Source of the DNA: Paracoccaceae bacterium
GTDB lineage: Bacteria; Pseudomonadota; Alphaproteobacteria; Rhodobacterales; Rhodobacteraceae
Length of the DNA: 40,032 nt
Assembly (NCBI GenBank): GCA_018223085.1
Contig: JAAEZB010000024.1
Span: forward strand, 1 to 40,032
Direction: 5' to 3'
Under the pieces are notes generated by a model, which saw only the letters and a program-made list of their open reading frames with translations, was not told where the DNA came from and searched no databases. Positions 33,511 through 40,032 of this stretch are shown here, piece after piece; the stretch's first letter is position 1, and each line of letters opens with the position of its first letter. A program made the translations under genes and the position numbers.

Positions 33511-33529
33511 ATTGATTGTTTACCTCAAT
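33511..33529. promoter_or_regulatory. ATTGA-N9-TCAAT dyad in the glycosyltransferase/sulfotransferase spacer
   Basis: A short dyad (ATTGA at 33511-33515, TCAAT at 33525-33529) lies in the 147-base spacer between the two divergent start codons. This spacer is clearly richer in A and T than the neighbouring genes, as expected for a regulated divergent promoter. No regulator can be named. Confidence 0.3.
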
Positions 33530-33632
33530 AATGATGAACGGGCGTTGAATAAACAGACTTTCTTTGCTTTTTTACTCCCAAATCAAACTGTGGCCGGTTT
33601 ACCGAGCGACAGGACAATCGGAGGCAATCAAT

Positions 33633-34451
33633 ATGGGCTTTCCCGGCACCTGGATGACCGAGAGCGAAAGCGTCGTCTATCGCGTCGTTCCAAAATGCGC
33701 CTGCTCGACCATCGGCCAGATCATGTTCTACTCGGATCATGGTGAATTTTTCGACGGCGATATTCATGATGCCGAAGGCGGCATGCACAAATGGGCCCTC
33801 GAAGAAAGTCAGGATCCGATTACCCAGAATGTGGTCGGGCACAAATCCTACGCCTTCACCTGCGTGCGCAATCCCTACACGCGCGTCCTGTCGTCCTTCT
33901 TCGACAAGATCTGCGGGATTCAGCGCAACGGCCGCCGCTATCGCGGCAATCTCGTGCCGACCCTGATTCAGAAATACGGCATCGAGGTTGGCGGCGACGA
34001 CGGCAAGCAGGAGTTCGACCAGATCAAGAGCTTCCGCCGCTTCCTTCTCTTCACGCGCGACACCATCCGCTGGCGCCGCCCGATGGACCCGGACATTCAC
34101 TGGTCCGCCATGTCGGGCCATGTCTCGACCTTCATCGTCAATGGCGGGCGCTACAACAACATCTTCTGGACCGAGAAATTCAACGACGGCATGCAATCCG
34201 TGCTCGACGCGATCGAGACCCCGCATGACGTCGATCTCGAACAGATTCCGCGCTTTAACGAATCCGAAGGCCACGGCCCCAAACGCGCCCACCCGGTCGA
34301 GGATTACTTTGACGATCTGTCGATGCACCTCGTCTATGAAATCTACAAACGCGATTTCGAGCTGTTCAAATACGATTTCCAAGACCCGTCGAACAAGATG
34401 CCTATCGGCGAGATCGACCTCGACGAGATCCACGCCAAGCTTGGTGACTAA
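33633..34451 (+). CDS. Sulfotransferase family protein (PAPS-dependent)
   Basis: A 272-residue Sulfotransfer_2-like enzyme that would move sulfate from PAPS to a sugar hydroxyl or other acceptor. The 5'-phosphosulfate loop is at VVPKCACSTIGQI (about 18-30, Lys21 and Thr26 as phosphate ligands). The 3'-phosphate motif is FTCVRNPYTRVLSSFF (about 75-90, Arg79 and Ser87). GGAGG nine bases before ATG 33633 supports that start over a longer frame. It diverges from the glycosyltransferase gene, so a sulfated or branched surface polysaccharide is a likely joint product. A terminator follows. Confidence 0.86.
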   Translation: MGFPGTWMTESESVVYRVVPKCACSTIGQIMFYSDHGEFFDGDIHDAEGGMHKWALEESQDPITQNVVGHKSYAFTCVRNPYTRVLSSFFDKICGIQRNGRRYRGNLVPTLIQKYGIEVGGDDGKQEFDQIKSFRRFLLFTRDTIRWRRPMDPDIHWSAMSGHVSTFIVNGGRYNNIFWTEKFNDGMQSVLDAIETPHDVDLEQIPRFNESEGHGPKRAHPVEDYFDDLSMHLVYEIYKRDFELFKYDFQDPSNKMPIGEIDLDEIHAKLGD

Positions 34452-34454
34452 ACA

Positions 34455-34485
34455 AAAAAGCCGCGCCCATGGGACGCGGCTTTTT
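34455..34485. terminator. Bidirectional terminator between sulfotransferase and dapA
   Basis: AAAAAGCCGCG (34455-34465) and CGCGGCTTTTT (34475-34485) form an 11-bp stem around a 9-base loop, with A and T flanks that serve both convergent genes. Confidence 0.9.
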
Positions 34486-34508
34486 AAATTCTGACGTGTC
34501 GTTGATCC

Positions 34509-35381
34509 TTAGATCAGACCCGCATGCACCATCGCGGCGTCGATCTGTGCCCGAACCGGATCGGAAAGCCCGACCAGCGGCAGGCGCACTTCCTCGTTGC
34601 ACAGGCCAAGCTTGGACATGGCGTATTTCGCGCCAACAAGCCCCGGCTCGGTAAAGATCGCGATATGGAGCGGCATCAGACGATCCTGATACTCAAGTGC
34701 CTTGGCGTAATCGCCTGCCAGCGTCGCCGCCTGGAACTCGGCACAAAGCTTCGGCGCCACGTTCGCCGTGACCGAGATACAGCCCACACCGCCATGCGCG
34801 TTGAACCCAAGTGCCGTCGCATCCTCGCCCGAAATCTGGATGAAATCGGTGCCGCAGGTGATGCGCTGCTGCGGCACACGCGACAGATCGCCGGTGGCAT
34901 CCTTAACGCCCACAATACGCGGCAGCTCGGCGAGCTTGCCCATGGTCTCGGGGCTCATATCGACGGCCGAGCGACCCGGAATATTGTAGATGATGATCGG
35001 CAGATCACAGCAGTCATGCACCGCAGTGAAATGCGCGATGAGGCCCTGCTGCGTCGGCTTGTTGTAATAGGGGGTCACGACAAGGATCGCATCCGCGCCG
35101 ACCTTTTCGGCATGCTGCGCAAGACGGATCGATTCAAGCGTGTTGTTCGACCCGGCCCCGGCAATAACCGGCACCCGGCCCGCTGCGGCGCGCACAACTT
35201 CCTCGACCACCTGTTCATGCTCGCGGTGAGTCAGAGTCGGGCTCTCGCCGGTGGTGCCGACGGGGACGAAACCGCTCGTGCCTTCGCCGATATGCCACTC
35301 CACGAGTTTCTTGAGCGTCTCAATATCCAGCTCGCCGTTCGTGAACGGCGTGACGAGTGCGGGAATAGACCCTTTGAACAT
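34509..35381 (-). CDS. dapA: 4-hydroxy-tetrahydrodipicolinate synthase
   Basis: A 290-residue class I aldolase that condenses pyruvate with aspartate semialdehyde at the first dedicated step to lysine and diaminopimelate. The Schiff-base lysine is in [10 protein letters not shown] (Lys160), with Tyr132 in [11 protein letters not shown] and the GTTGESPTL motif (about 42-50). Length is standard. AAGGAG precedes the start. It is transcribed alone, opposite to the lytic transglycosylase. Its product DAP goes to the peptidoglycan that the neighbour cleaves. Confidence 0.97.
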   Translation of the reverse strand: MFKGSIPALVTPFTNGELDIETLKKLVEWHIGEGTSGFVPVGTTGESPTLTHREHEQVVEEVVRAAAGRVPVIAGAGSNNTLESIRLAQHAEKVGADAILVVTPYYNKPTQQGLIAHFTAVHDCCDLPIIIYNIPGRSAVDMSPETMGKLAELPRIVGVKDATGDLSRVPQQRITCGTDFIQISGEDATALGFNAHGGVGCISVTANVAPKLCAEFQAATLAGDYAKALEYQDRLMPLHIAIFTEPGLVGAKYAMSKLGLCNEEVRLPLVGLSDPVRAQIDAAMVHAGLI

Positions 35382-35544
35382 GACACGCTCCTTTTCTGCG
35401 GTGTACTGGCGAAACGCCCGGTTGATTTCAAATCGCGCGGACCCTACCCCTAAGAGGCGGCCTTGCCAAGTTTGTGATTTGTGGCTTGGCCCGCACGGAT
35501 TTATGGTTCGGTTCTATCCTTTGTCACATTGGAAAATGCAAGAC

Positions 35545-37494
35545 ATGTTGCGCCTTCTTCCTGTTGTTTTCGTCGCCTTGGTCACGGCGCTCTCCCCGGC
35601 GCTGGCCGCCGATACCCCCGTTGCACGCGCCCTTGACGCCGTGCGCGAGAAGGACTGGGCCACCGCCCGTCAGGAGTTGCGCAACGAAAGCCCCATCGCG
35701 CGCGACATCGTGGAATGGCACCGCCTGCGCGCCGGAGAGGGCCGCCCCTCCGAGGTTCTGACCTTCTTGTCGCGCCATCCGGACTGGCCCGGCCTGCCCT
35801 ATCTACGCAAACAATCCGAAGAGGCGTTTGAAGGTGCCAACCCCGGCCAGATCGAGGCGCTTTTCGCCTATGGCCCGCCCCAGACCCCCGAAGGTGTCCT
35901 CCTCATGGCGCGTACCCTTGAGGCCAAAAACCGCCATGACGAAGCCAAAGCACTGGTCGTGGCCGCATGGAAGGAAATGGCCATCGGCCCGCGCAGCCAC
36001 GCGCAATTCCTTGATCGCTATGGCCGCCTCCTGCGCCCGCACCATGCCGCCCGGATGGATCATGTCCTCTGGCAAGGCTGGGAGAGCAACACCGACCGCA
36101 TGATGCCGCTCGTGAGCGACGATTGGAAACGCCTCGCCCGCGCCCGGATCGGCCTGCGCCAGCAGGTCAACGGCGTCGATGATCTCATTGCCGCCATTCC
36201 GACCAAACTCCAAGGCGATCCCGGCCTCGCCTATGAGCGGTTCCTGTGGCGCGCGCGCAAAAACCGCGATGCCTCGGCAATTGAACTCCTTCTCGCACAA
36301 AGCAAAGCGGACAACCTTGGCCGCGCCTCCGAATGGGCCGGACGCCGCCGCGCCCTCGCCCGCGAAAAGATGCGCGAAGGCGCCTATGGCACGGCCTACA
36401 ACATCGCCGCAACGCACGGCCTGTCACCCTCAGATGGCTATGCCTATTCCGATTGCGAATGGATCGCGGGCTATGTCGCCCTGCGCTTTCTCAACAAACC
36501 CGGCGTCGCGCTTCAGCATTTCGTGCGCTTCGAACAATCCGTCGAAACCCCGATCTCGCTTGGTCGCGCCGGATACTGGATGGGCCGCGCCTATGAGGCC
36601 ATGGGCGACAAACCGGCCGCCCAGCGCGCCTATGCCGGCGGCGGCGCACATCAGACGAGCTTTTACGGCCTTCTCGCCGCCGAAAAGGCGGGTCTCCCCC
36701 CAAGCGCTGATCTACGTGGCGACGAGGTCTTTCCCAAATGGCAGTCCGCCGCCTTTACCCAAAGCTCGGTCCACAAGGCCGCCCGCCTTCTCCTCGAAGC
36801 GGGCAACCTGACCCTCGCGGAACGGTTCTGGGTCCACCTCGCCGAAACACAGGACCGCGACACGCTCGGCCAGATGGGCACCATGGCGCAGGAACTCGGC
36901 GCGCCACATGTGGCCGTGATGCTGGGCAAACAGATGGTGCGGCGCGGTATCGTCCTGCCCGGACCCTATTATGCGCTGCATCCACTGGTGAATTCACGCC
37001 TCCCCGTGCCCCCCGAAATGGCCCTCGCCATCGCCCGGCGCGAGAGCGAGTTTGACCCCTCGGTTGTCAGCGGCGCAGGCGCACGCGGCCTTATGCAGGT
37101 CATGCCCGGCACCGCCCGCCAGGTCGCCGCCGCCATCGGCCAACCCTATAGCCATGCCTGGCTGACCTCGGACCCCGACTATAACGTCACCCTCGGAACC
37201 TCTTATCTTGCTGGTCTGGCGCGGGAATTTGACGGCAACGTGATCCTCGTCTCCGCAGGCTACAACGCCGGCCCAAGCCGCCCGGAACGCTGGATGAAGG
37301 AACGCGGCGATCCGCGTCGGCGCGGTGTCGACATGATCGACTGGATCGAACACATCCCGTTTTCCGAGACCCGCAACTACGTCATGCGCGTCGCCGAGAG
37401 CCTTCCCGTCTACCGCGCCCGCCTTGGCCGCGATCCTTTGCCGATTCCCTTTAGCAAGGAACTGACCGGGAAATCCGTCAACGCAACGCGCTAA
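35545..37494 (+). CDS. Soluble lytic murein transglycosylase (Slt70-type)
   Basis: A 649-residue periplasmic peptidoglycan-cleaving enzyme that produces 1,6-anhydro-muropeptides. A signal peptide (LRLLPVVFVALVTALSPALAA) is followed by a long alpha-helical superhelical region (about 30-460), the U- and L-domains. The C-terminal catalytic domain has Glu500 in AIARRESEFDPSVVS and the motifs GARGLMQVMPGTA, LGTSYL and AGYNAGPSR. The ATG at 35536 is possible too, adding three residues, but GGAAAA fits the chosen start better. The stop overlaps that of the convergent EamA gene. It diverges from dapA. Confidence 0.94.
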   Translation: MLRLLPVVFVALVTALSPALAADTPVARALDAVREKDWATARQELRNESPIARDIVEWHRLRAGEGRPSEVLTFLSRHPDWPGLPYLRKQSEEAFEGANPGQIEALFAYGPPQTPEGVLLMARTLEAKNRHDEAKALVVAAWKEMAIGPRSHAQFLDRYGRLLRPHHAARMDHVLWQGWESNTDRMMPLVSDDWKRLARARIGLRQQVNGVDDLIAAIPTKLQGDPGLAYERFLWRARKNRDASAIELLLAQSKADNLGRASEWAGRRRALAREKMREGAYGTAYNIAATHGLSPSDGYAYSDCEWIAGYVALRFLNKPGVALQHFVRFEQSVETPISLGRAGYWMGRAYEAMGDKPAAQRAYAGGGAHQTSFYGLLAAEKAGLPPSADLRGDEVFPKWQSAAFTQSSVHKAARLLLEAGNLTLAERFWVHLAETQDRDTLGQMGTMAQELGAPHVAVMLGKQMVRRGIVLPGPYYALHPLVNSRLPVPPEMALAIARRESEFDPSVVSGAGARGLMQVMPGTARQVAAAIGQPYSHAWLTSDPDYNVTLGTSYLAGLAREFDGNVILVSAGYNAGPSRPERWMKERGDPRRRGVDMIDWIEHIPFSETRNYVMRVAESLPVYRARLGRDPLPIPFSKELTGKSVNATR

Positions 37495-38357
37495 GCTGCC
37501 TGCCGCTCGCGCCACAGGGTGAATAGCCCCGCCACAACGATGATAACCGCGCCAATCGCCACATTGGTGCGCAACGTCTCGCCAAAGGCAAAGATCCCAA
37601 GCGCCGAAGCGAACGGCAGTTGCAAATAGGCAAAGGGCTGCACCGCGCTCGCCTCGGCATGGTCATAGGTCTTGATCAAAAGCCAATGCCCCAACACCCC
37701 GGTAAAGCAGAGCGTAATCATCCAATACCAATCCGTGCCCACGATCGGCTCCCAATGGAACACGCCGACCGCCGTCATGCACACCATGCCGACCGTGCCG
37801 GTATAGAAGAAACTCACCGCCGAACCGTCCTCCTTGGCGACATAGCGCGTCGCAAGCCCGTAAACTGCGAACATGAGCGCCCCAACAAGCGGCACAATGG
37901 CGGCCGGGGAGAACACTCCGTATCCCGGCTGAAGGATGATAAGCACCCCAAGAAGCCCCACACCAATCGCCGCCCATCGCCGCCAACCGACAGTCTCGCC
38001 AAGGATCGGCCCCGACAGGGCGGCAATCATCAGCGGGTAACAGATAAAGATTGCATGGGTCTCCGTCAGGCCAAGAAGCGTAAACGCGATCACCGTCACC
38101 ACGATCTCCGCCGCCAAAAGCGCGCCGCGAAAAACCTGAATGCCAAGGTGCTTGGTCTTGACCGCCTTGCGTAATCCCCCCGGCCTGCGTGCCGAAAGCG
38201 CGATGACAAACGCCGCGAAAAACCAATAGCGGATCATCACCACAAGATAGGCGTTATATTCGCTCGCAAGATGCCGGGAAATCCCGTCCTGCATGGCAAA
38301 GACAAAGGTCGTCAGACACATCAGGAGAATGCCAAGGCGGTTATTTTGCAGGCTCAT
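37491..38357 (-). CDS. EamA/DMT-family membrane transporter
   Basis: A 288-residue protein with ten hydrophobic helices arranged as two EamA repeats, the first about 5-138 and the second about 150-285. Typical pieces are FICYPLMIAALSGPILGE at the end of repeat one and LQLPFASALGIFAFGE near the end of repeat two. Members export or import metabolites, and the cargo here is unknown. GAGGAAA precedes the ATG. It overlaps the stop of mnmD by four bases (ATGA), so the two are likely co-expressed. No functional link is obvious. Confidence 0.92.
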   Translation of the reverse strand: MSLQNNRLGILLMCLTTFVFAMQDGISRHLASEYNAYLVVMIRYWFFAAFVIALSARRPGGLRKAVKTKHLGIQVFRGALLAAEIVVTVIAFTLLGLTETHAIFICYPLMIAALSGPILGETVGWRRWAAIGVGLLGVLIILQPGYGVFSPAAIVPLVGALMFAVYGLATRYVAKEDGSAVSFFYTGTVGMVCMTAVGVFHWEPIVGTDWYWMITLCFTGVLGHWLLIKTYDHAEASAVQPFAYLQLPFASALGIFAFGETLRTNVAIGAVIIVVAGLFTLWRERQAA

Positions 38358-39028
38358 GTTCGTTTCCTCGCCACTGTCATATGCCGCTTGCGGCCAAATC
38401 CGGGGACGCGCTCAACATCAAACCCCGCTGCGTCCAATCCCCGGCGCACGAATCCCGCCGCCGTATAGGTCGCCGCGCTGCCGCCCGGTTTCATGTGCCG
38501 TCCCACCTCTGCCATGAGGTCCGCATCCCAAAGCTCTGGATTTTTCGCCGGGGAAAACCCGTCAAGAAACCACGCATCCGCAGAAAAATCCTGCTTTGCC
38601 AATGTCTCGCGCGCATCCCCGATCACCACCCGCGCCTCAACGCCTTCAAGCGTCGCAAGCGTCGGATCTTCGCCCCAAGCGGCCACCAAACGCTCCGCAT
38701 AAGGCGCGACCTCGGGAAACGCCGCCAAAGCGCGCGCCATTTCCTCGGCGCTCATCGGAAAGCCCTCAAAACTCGTGAACCGGAGCGGGCCTTCGACTCC
38801 CGCTACCTCCCACGCCGCCCAAACCGTGAGGAAATTAAGCCCCGTGCCAAAGCCCAGCTCGGCAATGTGAAACCCCGGCACAAATCGCGCCGGAAGATCA
38901 TTGCCCTGAAGGAACACATGACGCGTCTCCTCAAGCCCGTTATCGAGGCTGAAATACGGATCATCAAACCGCGTCGATACAGGGATAGCGCCATCGCGCC
39001 ATTCCAGATTTGCTCTCTGGTCGCTCAT
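38354..39028 (-). CDS. mnmD: tRNA mnm5s2U methyltransferase domain protein MnmD
   Basis: A 224-residue S-adenosylmethionine-dependent methyltransferase corresponding to the N-terminal half of E. coli MnmC. It makes the last methyl transfer of mnm5s2U at wobble position 34 of certain tRNAs. SAM-binding motif AELGFGTGLNFLTVW is at about 55-69, with WFLDGFSPAKNPELW in the middle and a C-terminal GFGRKRHM. The start has AAGG nearby. A much longer frame is open upstream but enters the opposite-strand oxidoreductase gene and is rejected. The FAD half of MnmC seems to be the divergent gene at 39086. Confidence 0.93.
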   Translation of the reverse strand: MSDQRANLEWRDGAIPVSTRFDDPYFSLDNGLEETRHVFLQGNDLPARFVPGFHIAELGFGTGLNFLTVWAAWEVAGVEGPLRFTSFEGFPMSAEEMARALAAFPEVAPYAERLVAAWGEDPTLATLEGVEARVVIGDARETLAKQDFSADAWFLDGFSPAKNPELWDADLMAEVGRHMKPGGSAATYTAAGFVRRGLDAAGFDVERVPGFGRKRHMTVARKRT

Positions 39029-39085
39029 GTCGGGATGCCTTAAACCGTCCTCAATGAGCATTGGTCCAAGGCAGGGGATTTGGCA

Positions 39086-40032
39086 ATGGTGGATGTGACC
39101 GTGATGGGCGCCGGGGCCTTTGGCCTCTCGGTCGCGTGGTCCTGTGTCAAACGCGGCGCTTCGGTGCGCGTGATTGATCCCTATGGCCTTGGCTCCGGGT
39201 CGTCCGGCGGCACGGTCGGCGCTCTTTCCCCACACACCCCTGAAAACTGGAACGACAAGAAAGAGTTTCAGTTTCAGGGCCTCATCATGGCCCAAAGCTA
39301 CTGGGCCGAGATCGAACAGGCGGGCGGCCTTCCCTCCGGCTATGGCCGCGTCGGACGGCTTCAGCCGGTGATGAACGACCGCGGTCTCGACCTTGCCCGC
39401 GCCCGCGAGGAAACCGCCCGCGATCTCTGGCGCGGTGAAGCGACATGGCACGTGATTGATGCAGACGAGGCAGGCGACTGGGGCCCTCTGACCCCCACGG
39501 GATACCTCATCCACGATACGCTTTCCGCCCGGATGAGCCCCCGCATGGCCTGCGCCGCACTGGCCGCCGCACTGCGCGCGAAAGGCACTGAAATCGTCTC
39601 TAACGCGCCTCAACAAGGCAAAATCATCTGGGCGACCGGCTGGCGCGGCTTGGTCGAAGTTTCCGAGGAGATGGGCCGCATGGTCGGCAATGGCGTCAAA
39701 GGTCAATCCGCCCTCCTGCGCCTCTCGCGCCCGGACGCGCCGCAGCTTTACGCCGACGCCGTGCATATCATCCCCCATGTAGACGGCACCGTCGCCATCG
39801 GCTCCACCTCCGAACGCGAATTCGACGCGCCGGACACGACAGACGCCCAGCTCGACGATGTTCTCGCCCGCGCCTTTGCCGCCGTGCCCGCCCTCAAAGG
39901 GGCCGAAGTCATTGAACGCTGGGCCGGGGTCCGCCCCCGTGCCAAAAGTCGCGCACCGATGCTCGGGGTCCACCCAACCAAACCGGGTCAGTTCATCGCC
40001 AATGGCGGTTTCAAGATCGGCTTTGGCATGGC
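39086..40032 (+). CDS. FAD-dependent oxidoreductase, DAO/MnmC-oxidase-like (cut by window end)
   Basis: An open frame that starts at ATG 39086 (AGGGGA upstream) and runs off the right edge, so only about 315 residues are seen. The N-terminus has the FAD Rossmann signature VMGAGAFGLSVAWSCVKRG, followed by the acidic end VIDPYGLGSGSSGGTVGAL. Further blocks are YGRVGRLQPV, KIIWATGWRGL and RWAGVRPRAKSRAPML, as in glycine oxidase and the MnmC oxidase domain, which removes carboxymethyl from cmnm5s2U. Divergent placement next to mnmD supports a role as the missing oxidase half, but other DAO functions remain possible. Confidence 0.8.
   Translation, partial: MVDVTVMGAGAFGLSVAWSCVKRGASVRVIDPYGLGSGSSGGTVGALSPHTPENWNDKKEFQFQGLIMAQSYWAEIEQAGGLPSGYGRVGRLQPVMNDRGLDLARAREETARDLWRGEATWHVIDADEAGDWGPLTPTGYLIHDTLSARMSPRMACAALAAALRAKGTEIVSNAPQQGKIIWATGWRGLVEVSEEMGRMVGNGVKGQSALLRLSRPDAPQLYADAVHIIPHVDGTVAIGSTSEREFDAPDTTDAQLDDVLARAFAAVPALKGAEVIERWAGVRPRAKSRAPMLGVHPTKPGQFIANGGFKIGFGM

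Noticed and set aside
38354-39973. 539-residue reading of the mnmD frame
   Set aside because: The extra N-terminal 315 residues are antisense to the FAD oxidoreductase gene; the SAM-methyltransferase begins at 39028 with a proper site.
1-40032. CRISPR arrays, insertion sequences, prophage genes or retron-like elements
   Set aside because: I saw no regularly spaced direct repeats outside coding repeats and no transposase, integrase, phage structural or reverse transcriptase motifs.

Overview
The window looks like a chromosomal segment of a marine alphaproteobacterium of the Rhodobacteraceae (Roseobacter group). It is GC-rich and compact. The evidence is protein character: a FMN-binding glutamate-synthase-like protein, a DinB with an N-terminal cysteine finger, a split MnmC, an NDUFS6-like zinc-finger protein, a DUF5928-type glycosyltransferase beside a sulfotransferase, and a zinc-free L36. 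This is judgement from protein sequence; no database was searched. I see no transposase, integrase, phage gene or CRISPR array, so this appears to be core and lineage-specific chromosome.

Layout. 1-323 is a gene-free stretch with a perfect DnaA box and clustered GANTC sites. 324-3399 (minus) holds the methionine-sulfoxide repair pair msrP/msrQ and a membrane-anchored glutamate-synthase-like protein. Two small exported proteins (DUF302 and DsrE-like) converge on a shared terminator at about 4.0 kb. clpB follows, with a candidate heat-shock promoter, then pyrF and dinB (plus) and an N-formylglutamate amidohydrolase (minus). Next come tRNA-Val(GAC), rpmJ and an exported repeat protein with two peptidoglycan-binding domains.

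12.3-24.0 kb is the most distinctive block. A minus-strand run encodes an acyl-CoA synthetase (TTG start), LivG, LivH, a 93-residue membrane protein, LivM, a periplasmic binding protein, LivF and a PaaK-like ligase with a degenerate nucleotide-binding loop. Diverging from it is a PAS hybrid histidine kinase and an OmpR-type response regulator. The spacer between the two units contains an inverted repeat. The simplest reading is a regulated system that imports a carboxylic acid and activates it to a CoA thioester. The substrate cannot be read from sequence.

24.1-25.8 kb (plus) holds a PepSY protein, a cytochrome b561, a membrane-tethered LuxR-type regulator and a WGR mini-protein. 25.8-29.9 kb (minus) holds an M20-type amidohydrolase and a solitary formate dehydrogenase alpha subunit. 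30-34.5 kb has a histidine phosphatase, the zinc-finger protein, an ABC-2-type ATPase without a permease, and a divergent glycosyltransferase/sulfotransferase pair. The right end has dapA, a soluble lytic transglycosylase, an EamA transporter, mnmD, and a divergent FAD oxidoreductase cut by the window edge.

Convergent genes are packed very tightly: three pairs overlap by four bases at their stop codons and a fourth is separated by two bases. Factor-independent terminators occur only where spacers exist.
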